A stretch of 64,000 bases of DNA from Numida meleagris (lineage: Eukaryota > Chordata > Aves > Galliformes > Numididae). The stretch is taken from contig NC_034412.1 in NCBI RefSeq assembly GCF_002078875.1, positions 79,197,846 through 79,261,845 of the forward strand. Direction: 5' to 3'. Both the position numbers and the translations under genes were made by a program. The notes below the pieces were generated by a model. The model saw only the letters and a list, made by a program, of their open reading frames with translations. It ran no database searches and was not told where the DNA came from. This document shows positions 11,293 to 21,602 of this stretch, piece after piece. Every line of letters starts with the position of its first letter. Positions within the stretch are counted from its first letter, which is position 1.

Positions 11293-12871
11293 TTGATGTT
11301 TGTAGATATAAGATAATTTATTAAAGAAATTCCCTTTAATCACATAACAGCTGTATTAATTGTATTGTACTACGGGAACATGAATATCTTTCTTGCTTAA
11401 GTAGGAGTACAAATGCTCCCTGCTCTCATGCTATTACTCGCGCAGGACCTTAGCCAATGTACAAAGATCTCACCACAACATTGTGCAGCAGATGAAACTG
11501 TGTTTGCATATCTTAAGAAAAATCTGAAGTTCAGCTTAACATTTATGAACTTGACCCAACAACTTGACTCATTTATATAGTCAAGTACTAGCAAAAATCA
11601 TTAAATTTGTATTCTTACTTTTTTACTGTACCCAGTTAACTTATTTTATTCACAAGTCAGCAGTGTAACAGTGTGTAGACAAGTATATAGAGAGACAGAT
11701 TTTGTTTGAGATAGGAAAATAAAGGTGAAGGATGTCTTAGTTACACTTAGAGCACCAAATTTGTTACCTAAAGGCAGTATATCACACAAATATATAGTAA
11801 CTCCTATGCAAACTACAAAGCATGCCCGTTGAATAGTATAGCCCTGAATTGATGTGATCCTTAACCTGTACAAGGTACATAGCCACATAATTCCCTAAGG
11901 CCTGACAAATTTTCAATGATGAGTGCCACAGACAGGTACTTGCTAACTGAGAAGTAATCAGAGCTATTTTGTTATTAGTTCAGTTTTATCATGATGCTGT
12001 TGCTGTGGACCTTACAGTCATACCTGAAATTACAGAGGCCCCTCAAAGTTTGGGTGAGTGGCCTCAGCTCTAAGTTATTCAGGCTTTCTTCTTAGTATTA
12101 TTTGGTCAAATGTAAGAGATAAGCTTTTCCCAGGGGGGAACTCATTTTTTTCTTAAACTCTTACACTAGTGCTGAGGAATTATTTCTGAGAGGCAACATT
12201 CTTTATCTGAATATTCAAGAGGAAGCTTAGATAGACTAACATGAACTATCTTCCTAACCTATACAGAATGAGGGGATATGATATCACTGACACCTCAGGT
12301 GACTCCAAGCCAATCAAAAAGTTCTATGAATTAGCCTTGTTTGGGTGCTGGCTCAGCTGTGTCAACAGTGTGGATGCTAGTTACAGAAATGAATCTAAGC
12401 ATGTGATGACCCTTGTAGAACTATTAATGACCTCTACTGAGTATCCATTTATAAACAGCCAGATTCTATCCAAGCTAATGGCTGAAGATCAGTTCATTAC
12501 ACTAGTGTCAGCCTCTCTGGCAACAGCTAATAAGTGTGTCACTGATGAAGCCAGAGACATTAAATCTCATCTGCCCTAGTCTTCTGGTCAGCAGCGTGCT
12601 CTTACATCACTTTTATTCTAGTGAGGTGCTTCATTGCTTTGAAAACTTAGCACTGATGGATATTGATAATAATTCTTGCCTGTAATTAAGCACTAAATTG
12701 GGATGATGCTTCTGTGAGAGAAATATTTTCATAACTTTGGCCTGGTACCTGATGATCCTTAACTGATTAAATTGCAAATAAGTACTTGCCATTTAATTGC
12801 CACATTTGTTTATTTATTTATTCCTTCAGAACACTGAAGTAAATGTACACATTCTTTGGACAAATTCTGTC
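11293..12871. other. Unique DNA with one chance-length open frame
   Basis: No transposon recognised. An ATG-initiated open frame of 112 codons lies at 12241-12579. Its residue composition is more even than that of neighbouring open frames, but I recognise no domain, signal peptide or membrane segment, and its length is not exceptional for 64 kb of sequence. Confidence 0.6.
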
Positions 12872-13533
12872 AGGTTCAAGACTATCTAGGGAACCTGAAG
12901 GTGTACAAGACACTGGTACCTGATGAGATGCATCTGCAGGTCTTAAGGGAACTGGAAGATTAAGTTGCTATAGCGACTGTTCATCATATTTGAGAAGTCA
13001 TGACAATCCATTCAAGTTCTCAGTTTTGTGAGACTCACAGTACTCTGTTAAACTTCGGAATCCCCAACATAAGAAGGACACAGGCCTGTTGGAACAAGTC
13101 CAGAAGAGAGCCACAAAGAAGATCAGAGGGCTGGAACACCTCTCCTAAGAAGACAGAAAGAGAGGGATTTGAGGAAAACTTCCAGCTGCCTTCCAGTACC
13201 TAAAATGTACCTACAGTAAAGATGGGGAAGGACTTTTCATCATGAAGTGTAGTGATAGGATATAGGGCAATGGCTTTAAACTAAAAGAGGGTAGATTTAG
13301 CTTAGCTATAAGGAACAAATTCTTCAGTATGAAGATAATGAGGCACTGACACAAATTGCCCAGAAAACCTGTGGATGCCCCATCCTGGGAAGTGTTCAAG
13401 ACCAGGTTGAATGAGGCTTTGAGCAACATGATCTAGTGAAAGGTGTGTCTGCCCACCACTGGGCAGTTGAAATTTAGTGGTCTTTAAGGTCCCTTCCAAC
13501 CAAAACCATTCCATGATTCGATGATTCTATGAT
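12872..13533 (+). mobile_element. CR1: CR1 LINE copy with large internal deletion
   Basis: The left part (about 12872-13020) matches the CR1 ORF2 region ahead of the reverse transcriptase core; it includes GGGAACCTGAAGGTG, GAGATGCATCTGCAGGTC and CATATTTGAGAAGTCATG. At about 13020-13030 the sequence jumps to a far downstream position (GTGAGACTCACAGTACTCTG, then CCCCAACATAAGAAGGACAC). From there it continues collinearly through the C-terminal region to a full 3' end with octamer tail (ATTCGATGATTCTATGAT, ending 13533). The RT core with its [F/Y]ADD box is therefore missing. Stops and frameshifts are frequent, so no protein is made. The deletion size cannot be measured without a reference alignment. 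Confidence 0.85.
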
Positions 13534-14580
13534 AACAATTATAGCATGGTCTTCATGATACATCTGGTAAAATGGATGGATGAATGAATGGATACATAAA
13601 GACATTAGGTGGGCATCTCAATTCTCATGTTCAATGAAACTAGAAATATAAAACTAGAATAGGGAAGAATTTAGCATTCAACTCCTATAGTTCAACTCCA
13701 AAGCTTTCTTAACTGAAACAAAGGCATAGGGCCCAAATCTCCAAAATAACTTTGAATATGGCAATCAGAGAAGAAGTTAAAATGCCTCCCAGCTCCCAGT
13801 TTCAGGATATTTTTGGTTAAAGAGACTATAGACACAATAAATGAAATATATATACATCAGGAAGATGAATAAAAATATGCATATGTATATGTATATGTGA
13901 AAGATACTTTATGAGCTACAAATATTATTAATCTCTGCTTGTTTTTTTCACGGTGAGATGTTATACCAAAGCGCAAATGCTTCAGTATCAGACTCCTTGA
14001 TGAATTTCCAGTACTCCCACTTTAATGTTTCAAATATTCTCAGGAGGAAGATATTTAGCCCAATGTCTCCTACTCTATAAAGGATCACAGAAACATTAAA
14101 TCTAAAATTGGAAAAGATATACTGTATCATTAGCCCAACTCTCTGCCCTTACGGAATAGTTCTCTATATTACACTTAGTATATTTTCTCCGCTATATGCT
14201 AAACCTCTCTTAGGAAATGACGATATTATTTTATTGATTCGATCAGTTATTTTTAATTAGCCTATTCCCTCCCCTTTTTACATGACCATTCTTGTCATTA
14301 CACTTTCCAGTACACTTTCCTGTCATTATAATCCCTTGAACTTTTCTTTGCCTAAGATGAGGTACATCTAACTCCTTTATTTAACTCAGTACCTGCAGTT
14401 TTCTAATAAATTATTATACTGTGAATCTCTTCCTCATTTTGGTCAGAGATAAGAAAAGAAATGTAGTTAGGAAATCCCTGAGTGAAAGCACTTTCACTTC
14501 TTTTTCTCAACTCTGGTGTAACAGAAAGCCAAATCTTCTTTCTGTAGTGCAACAGAACAAATAAAAATGCTCTGTATAAT
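13534..14580. other. Unique AT-rich DNA
   Basis: Nothing recognisable as a gene or transposon. It contains only short simple repeats: GGAT/GAAT units near 13573-13594 and ATATGT units near 13881-13898. Confidence 0.7.
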
Positions 14581-14683
14581 ATCATAGAATCACAGAATCA
14601 TAGAATCATAGAATCATAGAATCATAGAATCATAGAATCATAGAATCATAGAATCATAGAATCATAGAATCATAGAATCATAG
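14581..14683. repeat. Octamer microsatellite (ATAGAATC)n
   Basis: About 12 near-perfect 8-bp units form the tail of the minus-strand CR1 copy. CR1 elements normally end in two to four such octamers, so this one has expanded. The sequence breaks into four N at 14684-14687, so the true copy number is uncertain. Confidence 0.95.
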
Positions 14684-14687
14684 NNNN
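14684..14687. other. Assembly gap (4 N)
   Basis: Four undetermined bases separate the octamer array from the CR1 body. The position right at the edge of a microsatellite suggests unresolved repeat length. Confidence 1.
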
Positions 14688-14850
14688 GCCTGGGTTGAAA
14701 AGGACCTCAAGGATCATCGAGTTTCAACCCCCCTGCTAAGTGCAGGGTCGCCAACCACTAGACCAGGCTGCCCAGAGCCACATCCAGTCTGGCCTTGAAT
14801 GCCTCCAGGGATGGGGCATCCACAACCTCCTTGGGCAACCTGTTCCAGTG

Positions 14851-17783
14851 ATATCAGGATGTTGCTATTCAAAGTTATCACCCTTGAAAGGTAAGATAGT
14901 TTGCCTTACATAATCTATTCTGGTCTACTTCTGATATTTTCCTCTGGTGAATTCATGAAGATGTTAGGAGCAATTTGAACTACTTTAATCAGAGATTAAT
15001 CCTAAAAAAAGACAATATAATTGACTATTATTATTATTATTTTCAAGCTCTCCTTGTACTCACTGCTACACATACCACATTTCTTAAGATTTTTTGAAAA
15101 AATTCAAATGAATTTGAATTAATAGGTTAAATTTAATAGGTTAAACTTGATTTAATAGATTAGAACTTCACTGAAATCAGAGGAATTAAGCAATGTCCAT
15201 TATGTCCACAGCATTAATCCTACCTTCTGTACCAAACTGTTGAATTTTCCATGAGAGCAGGTTAATCTGATTTCTTGCTTATGAACTTTTGCTGCCTGCA
15301 AATTTCCTCAAGGTGCTAAAGGATTTATTGAAATATTTCTCTGATCTCATACCTGGCACTTAAGAGACTTGTAAATACTAGTGCTATAATTGACTCAGCC
15401 TAGTCCCTGAATTCTCAAAGATGACATTTAATAGTTATAATACTGATGCTATCTTAGTAAGTCTACTTGGCCATGTTACTTGCTTCACGTATATAACATT
15501 TGAACTATACATTCTTCTCCATGACTGCACAATTTACAAATATTTCCATATGCTCTAAAGCCACTAGAAACCACTAATAATTTTTCCTACATTCTCAACA
15601 AAAGCAACATAAGGAGTATATTTCAAAAACAGTGTCATACACAAAAATCCTGCTACTGACAGTCCATCTGCCTGAAGCATGGTATAGAATATGGAACAGA
15701 GAGTTTGGAAGTCCAGTGTCAGAGATTAAACTTCAGTGTACCAAGGACTGAATAAGAAGAGAGAGAAAAAAAATCAGTTTGCTATTTAGATATTAAGAGA
15801 ATTCCAGTTCTGTCCTGATCCCCAGTCAAAAGGACTCACTACGTATGTAGATCATCCCTTGCTTCCCCCAAATTTTTGCAGAATATAAATAACTATACAG
15901 CAAAATATTATATGAAAACAAAACTAAAATATTGTAATATGGGTTCAATTTTAGTTTAAATTATTATGTAGTTAATACCAAAAGTAGCATAATGAAATAA
16001 GAATGCTTTAGAGATTATGTTAGTTAACAAGTTCAATTGTAACTTTCAAACTTGTTCTACTTTTTTTCTGGGTTGTTTTCCCCTTTCATGTGTCTGCTTG
16101 ATCATACAAGAAGCAATTTGATGATAGCGATAAGCATATAAATACGAACGTTAGACTGTACTGCTCTGGAACAATGTAATAAAATGTGTAATTAAGATGG
16201 TTATAAATAGCAGTAAGAGATGTTGATACAAGGTCTTACAATTCAAAATGTTTGTCAGAATATTGTACAGCTCTTCTTAGGATGGTATTTGAACTTCTCA
16301 GGCATCTGCTGTTTTATCAGCTCCAATAGAAGTTTCCTAGATAAACCCCCAAGGGAGAGAATGCCTACAGCATGAAAACAGTTAGTAGCATAGACATTGG
16401 TGCTTGGCCCTGTCTGTGAACATCATTAATAGCAAAGTGCAATTAGTTCTTTCCTTCAAATTAAAAGAATAGTTTATAAACACAGAAATTTCCTTCAAAC
16501 CTTCAACTCAATGATGACAAGCAAATAAAATTTTATCTTCAGGTTTTCATTTATAAACAAAAATATAAAGGAGTTCAAAAACAAACAGAATCAAAATTCA
16601 TCATTCCATCCCCATCATCTCATATTATTCCACTAGTTCGTATTTGAAATGTGATATCTAGATTTAAGAGTCATATTGTGTTAAGTTACTGCATGCAGCG
16701 CAATATAAACATCACAATATTCATGAAGCATTAAAGAAATACTATATCTGCTGAAAGCTGATACAGTTTTCATTTGATAATAAGTGCGATGAATTTAACC
16801 TGTTACTATGAGGCTTACTGATAATTTCAAGTTATTAATATTTTGAAAAATGAATTACATTGTTACGTGCATTCAAGTACAATTATAATGTGCTTCAGCT
16901 GCAGTGGGAATGGTGAAACTTCCTAAAAATAAGCATGTAATTTCCTTTTATTCCTGCACCATCCCTTCCTTGACAGTGTGCCATTATGTTAGAACTTCAG
17001 GTACTTCAAGCTCAATATAAGCAGAACCAAATTAATGAAATTTTACCATAATGTGGTATTTGAATCCATTTATTATGGATCCACTGAATTATTAAGCAAC
17101 TCAGCTCTCTAGTATCTGGGAAAGAGCCTTTTCATTAAAACTCTATTGAAAGGTGATTTTAGTAAACTTCAGTTCATGAAAACTTACTCAGCTAAGTACA
17201 TTGGTGATTTACAATTATAAATGCATTTATTAATATTTTCATCATCAAATTAAATAATTTAAATATATATACATATGCATTCTGTGGATGTGCATGTATG
17301 TAATGCATGGTGATATAGGTTTTGTGTGATTTTCATGTACATGTAATACATGCACACATACATGCAGAAAAGAGTGGAAGAAAGATGAGATAATTAATAT
17401 GACCGTGACATTATTAACATAATGTAACATGAATGGATATTGGCTTTACAGATTATGTCCAGCCCTTCAGAAAACAGATGGATAGGAATAGAAATGTCCT
17501 ATATTGTTAGTATTTTTTTTTCCGTGAGGCATTGATGCTAGTGTATATTTGAGAAGAAAATAATGAAATCCTGCATCTTTTTCCAAGTATCCACTGAGCA
17601 GCATCAGTGGAAATGAACACTAAAGAATATATGTTGATGGTCATTTTAATTTTATCTAGACTTGACTACACATAACTAGTCAAAATGTATACCCAACAAC
17701 TGATATGAGCCTAAACCCCATTACTGATTAGTATGGCTCTTCAGAGGTATACATATTAAGCGCCTCTGCACAAGGGAAGACAA
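14851..17783. other. Unique AT-rich DNA
   Basis: No gene or transposon recognised. A 14-bp tandem duplication (TTAATAGGTTAAAC/T) lies at 15119-15146. Alternating CATG/TATA-rich sequence lies at about 17260-17370. The 16680-17240 stretch is free of repeats and dense in AT-rich homeodomain-like cores, but this cannot be told from background without alignment. Confidence 0.65.
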
Positions 17784-18692
17784 GGGTTGGACAGGGTTGC
17801 CAGCCACTAGATCAGGCTGCCCAGGGTCCCATCCAAGCTGGAATTGAATGCCTTCAGGGATGGAGCATCCACAACTTCTTTGGGCAGACTGTTCCAGCGC
17901 CTCAACATCCTCTGAGTAAAGAATTTCTTCCTAACATTTAATTTAAATTTTCCCTCTTTTAGTTCAAAACCATTCTCCCTTTTCCTATCACTATCAGACC
18001 GTGTAAAAAGGTTGTCTCTCCTGCTCATAAGCTCCCATCAAGTACTAGAAGATTGCAATGAGGTCTCCTCAGAGCCTTCTCTTCTCCAAGCTAAACAAGC
18101 CCAGCTCCTTCAGCCTTTCTTCACAGGAGAGATGAGCAAGCTGTCTGATCATTTTTGTGGCCTTCTCTGGGCCCACTCCAACAGCTTTGCATTCTTCTTG
18201 TGTTGGGAGCCCCAGGCCTGGATGCAGTACTTCAGATGGCGCCTCACACAGACAGAGCAGAGGGGGACAATCATCCCCCTCTCTCTGCTGGCCACCCCTT
18301 TTGATGCAGCCCAGGATAAAGTTGACTCTCTTGGTGGAAGCACCAGGACCCTAAAGTCCCTTTCTGCGTGGCTGCACTCAGTGAGTTCTTCTCCCAGTCT
18401 GTACACGTATCTGGGATTGCACTGGCCAAAGCACACCTTGAACTTGGCTTTGCTGAACATCATTAGGCTCACATGGGCCAACTTTTCAAGCCTATCCACG
18501 TCCCTTTGGATGTCCTCCTTTCCTTCTGTAATATCAGCTGCTCCATTAAGCTTTCTGTTGTCTGCAAAATTTCTGAGGGTGCACTCAATCCCATCATCTA
18601 TGTAATTGGTAAAGATGTTGAAGACAGACCCCAGCGGCACACCACTCATGACTGACCTCCATTTGGACATAGATCCTCTGATCACAAACCAT
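17784..18692 (-). mobile_element. CR1: CR1 LINE, 909-bp copy lacking its tail
   Basis: On the minus strand the copy runs from the RT domain to near the 3' end. The stretch 18685-18149 stays open for about 178 codons and shows MSGVPLGSVFNIF, then FADNRKLNGA where functional copies read FADDTKL, then FRVLVLPPRE and YCIQAWGSQHKK. The second aspartate of the catalytic [F/Y]ADD box is changed to N, so the polymerase would be dead even if expressed. A second open piece at 18028-17807 encodes the C-terminus ([30 protein letters not shown]). The terminal octamers are missing at the 17784 side. The element is 5'-truncated at about 18692. Confidence 0.9.
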
Positions 18693-21063
18693 GAATATTG
18701 CTAAAATTACTTTCAGCATTGGTAATTCTTCACTGAATTTAGTGGAATGATCAATCAGTAGATTTACTATTTTAATTTTGGAGAAAGACAGAATACCACT
18801 TTTTTTTTTTTCCTATCCAAACGATCAGTTATGAAAATTTTTTGCATTTTTATTCCCTCTTTCCTGTTGTGCTTTTAAGCAGTTAAACTGGTTAAGAAAT
18901 CCAGTGACATTTAAGTCTGTAGTGTCAGCGATATACAAGGTAATTTTTGTGTTCTGGCTAAAAATGTGTAAAAACAAAAGCTCTTCGGCAAGTCAGAGAT
19001 GGGATTTCCAGGAAATGGACTTCTATTCAGAACCTCTAGGACAGAAATGATACTGATGAGCAAAGACACAGTCTGCATAACTGTGTTGGTGATGTATTTT
19101 CTACCGAATAAATTTAACTGACCTCTGTCAATACATCTCATTGTCACAGAGCTCTGCAAGACATATTTAGACCTCAGAATGATATATATGCTTTCTCTCT
19201 CTCACTCTCCCTGACTTATTGTTGAACATATGGTTCGAGCATTCTTCTCTGAGTTTAAACTGAAAACTGGGACCCTCACTCATGCAGCCCAAGTAATAAT
19301 CAACTAGTGTATCCTACCATGTTAGACAAACACCTGGCAAGGCCAACTTAATCTAGTGCTAACTGGAGTAATTTATCTTTGGAGTCATCTGAGTCATTGC
19401 AAGGAACACATCTGATGCTTGCTGCCTGCCCTGCAGCAGTTATATTTTTATTTCAGAGTACAATTCACTAGGTTGTTTATCCTGTTTTTATCCTGGATAT
19501 ACCTTGAAGACATCTAAGACTCTCATATCAGAAAGAGAGCTAGTCTTGAACTTTCTAGGACAGAAAGATTTTTTTCAGTATAAGACTATGGTTTCTGTGC
19601 CACCTATTTCACTGTTTTGAAAGTTAGTGTGAAACGTACTCATTAGAGAAACTTGAATTTGAGATTTTTCAATAGTTTCACAGCTAGCTTAAAATCTTCT
19701 AAATCAGCCAGCCATCAGAAAAGGTAATTCACACAGGGTTTGCTAGCTACTCCCTCGTATCTGTTCTTCTGATTTGAAGCAAAATATAAAAATATATCAG
19801 AAGTGTTTTAAAAATCTCCTGGTTTATATGACCACTCTGGCTGTAAAAAACGGGAATAAGTGCATGTGTTTAGGTATGAGAAGAAAAATTGACCTGTGTG
19901 CATCCTTCATTAAATGTAATCCAGTTCAAAATTGGACATTCATAACCTTGTACTCTCTTCCCACACATATACAGACAATGTCTGTTTAGTTCCGGATATA
20001 GCCTATAAGCAGCTACAGAATTAGTTGGATCAGAAAGATGACCTAAACAAACACACAAAGGAATAAGAAGGGTAGGATCACATGAGAAGAGATGATAGGA
20101 AGGAGAGCAGAACCACCCGTGTTAGTAGCAATCCTCAATTAGATTACATTAAACATAACACAAAGCTTCCCCCTTTGATCAGTCTAAAATGATTGTAAAG
20201 CCTCAGGGCTAAAAGTTTGATTATGTCTTGATTCAAAGCTACTTTGAATTAAAGTCAGCTGTGAAGACAGTAGTTTTAATGGATTTAATTTATTTTCTAT
20301 TAACACAATTTGCAGTGAGCAGCAACAGAAGGTGCCTTTAAAGCTATCAGTAATAGACATAGTCTCTGGTGATAGCAAGCAACAGATGAATTAGAAAAAA
20401 GTGCAGAAGACAGAGGTGGAATAAATATTCTCTGACCATTGTTTCCCAAGAGTCCTGACTTGGTCTCTGTCATTCAATATAGCTGTGAGCATTGAGGTAT
20501 GAGGGTTTTCAACATTTTTCTGGTCATGTAATGGAGGAGTGATGATAGTGAGTTTTAAAGTCTGGTCTGAATTTACTACCTTCTGATTTAAACAAGTATC
20601 TCCATTTTCTCAAAGATAAGACAAGGAAAACGGGTGTTCCTGCTCACCTGATTTTTTACTGTTTGGGTTTTTATTTATGCTTTTGTCCTATCACCTATTA
20701 TTTACCTCCTTCTCATCATAGAAGTTTAATCATTCTGTTGATATGATAAACTTTCCTGTACTTCACTTTCATTGTTCGTCACTGATGACATACATTTCTT
20801 GAAATGAGATGAACAGCGTTGCATAAAATACTGAGGATCAAAATACATCACTGACTTTCTTGAAGGGATTATATTGTGTCCTTGTGTACTGACTCTTCTT
20901 TATGAATCATCAGGATTAAAAGTATTTCTAAATGTAAAAGCTGATTAAGTGAAATCCTCTATTAAAGCATCTACAGAATAAGCCGACCCCTTACGATTGA
21001 GGCTCAATCCATATACTTCATTGCAGGTAAACAATTCCTAATATCTGGGAAAATTCTGCAGTA
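18693..21063. other. Unique AT-rich DNA, nothing recognised
   Basis: I see no gene, transposon or notable repeat beyond a short T run near 18800. Open frames here are 60-82 codons and lack any recognisable motif. Confidence 0.65.
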
Positions 21064-21602
21064 ATCATAGAATCATAGAATCATAGAATTGCTCAGGTTG
21101 GAAAAGACTTTCAAGATCATCAAGTCCAACCGCAACCTAACCATACTACTCTAACAACCCACCACTAAATCATGTCCCTGAGCACCACATCCAAACAGTT
21201 TTTAAACACATTCAGGGATGGTGACTCTACCACCTCCCTGGGGAGCCTGTTCCAGTGCTTAACAACCCTTCCTGATATCCAACATAGACCTCCCCTGGCA
21301 CAACTTGAGGCCATTTCCCCTCATCCTGTCACCTGTCACCAGCGAGAAGAGACCAGCCCCGCTCTCACTGCAGTCACCTTTCAGGTATTTGAAGAGAGCA
21401 GTGAGGTCTCCCCTCAGCCTGCCCTTCCCCAGACTAAACAGCCCCAGTTCCTTTAGTGTTTCTTCATAGGGCATATTCTCCAAGCCCTTCACAAGTCTTG
21501 TTGCCCTTCTTTGGACCTGCTCCAGCACCTCAATGTCCTTTCTGTACTGAGGCACCCAAAACTGAACACAGTACTCGAGGTGGGCCTCACCAATGCCGAC
21601 TA
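21064..21602 (-). mobile_element. CR1: CR1 LINE, 3' portion of a different subfamily
   Basis: The plus strand starts with three ATCATAGA octamer units and then reads ATTGCTCAGGTTGGAAAAGA, CATCAAGTCCAACCGCAACC, and CCACTAAATCATGTCCCTGA. This 3' end is clearly different from that of the 14581, 24671 and 51944 copies, so it belongs to another CR1 subfamily. On the minus strand, 21684-21259 encodes part of the ORF2 C-terminal region: [20 protein letters not shown], then [20 protein letters not shown] and [16 protein letters not shown]. Those residues place the truncation point just after the RT core. Codons before about 21602 on that strand come from flanking DNA. Confidence 0.9.

Larger units (their letters stand above)
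14581..14850 (-). mobile_element. CR1: CR1 LINE, 3' end with expanded octamer tail and assembly gap
   Basis: Read on the minus strand this is the 3' end of a CR1 element. The plus strand shows GCCTGGGTTGAAAAGGACC, GATCATCGAGTTTCAACCCC, GTGCAGGGTCGCCAACCACT, and GATGGGGCATCCACAACCTC, ending near 14850. The octamer tail (plus strand ATAGAATC) is expanded to about 12 units at 14581-14683 and is followed by four undetermined bases at 14684-14687. The 3' sequence is nearly the same as that of the copies at 24671 and 51944, so the three belong to one subfamily. Only the last ~165 bp of body remain, so it is strongly 5'-truncated. Confidence 0.92.

Noticed and set aside
14581..14683. Regular short repeat array resembling a CRISPR
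   Set aside because: The units are 8 bp with no spacers, and they match the known CR1 tail octamer in an avian genome.
18012..18605. Plus-strand open frame of 197 codons
   Set aside because: It is the antisense reading of a minus-strand CR1 element. The same applies to plus-strand frames at 24826-25383, 25265-25696 and 52069-52566.
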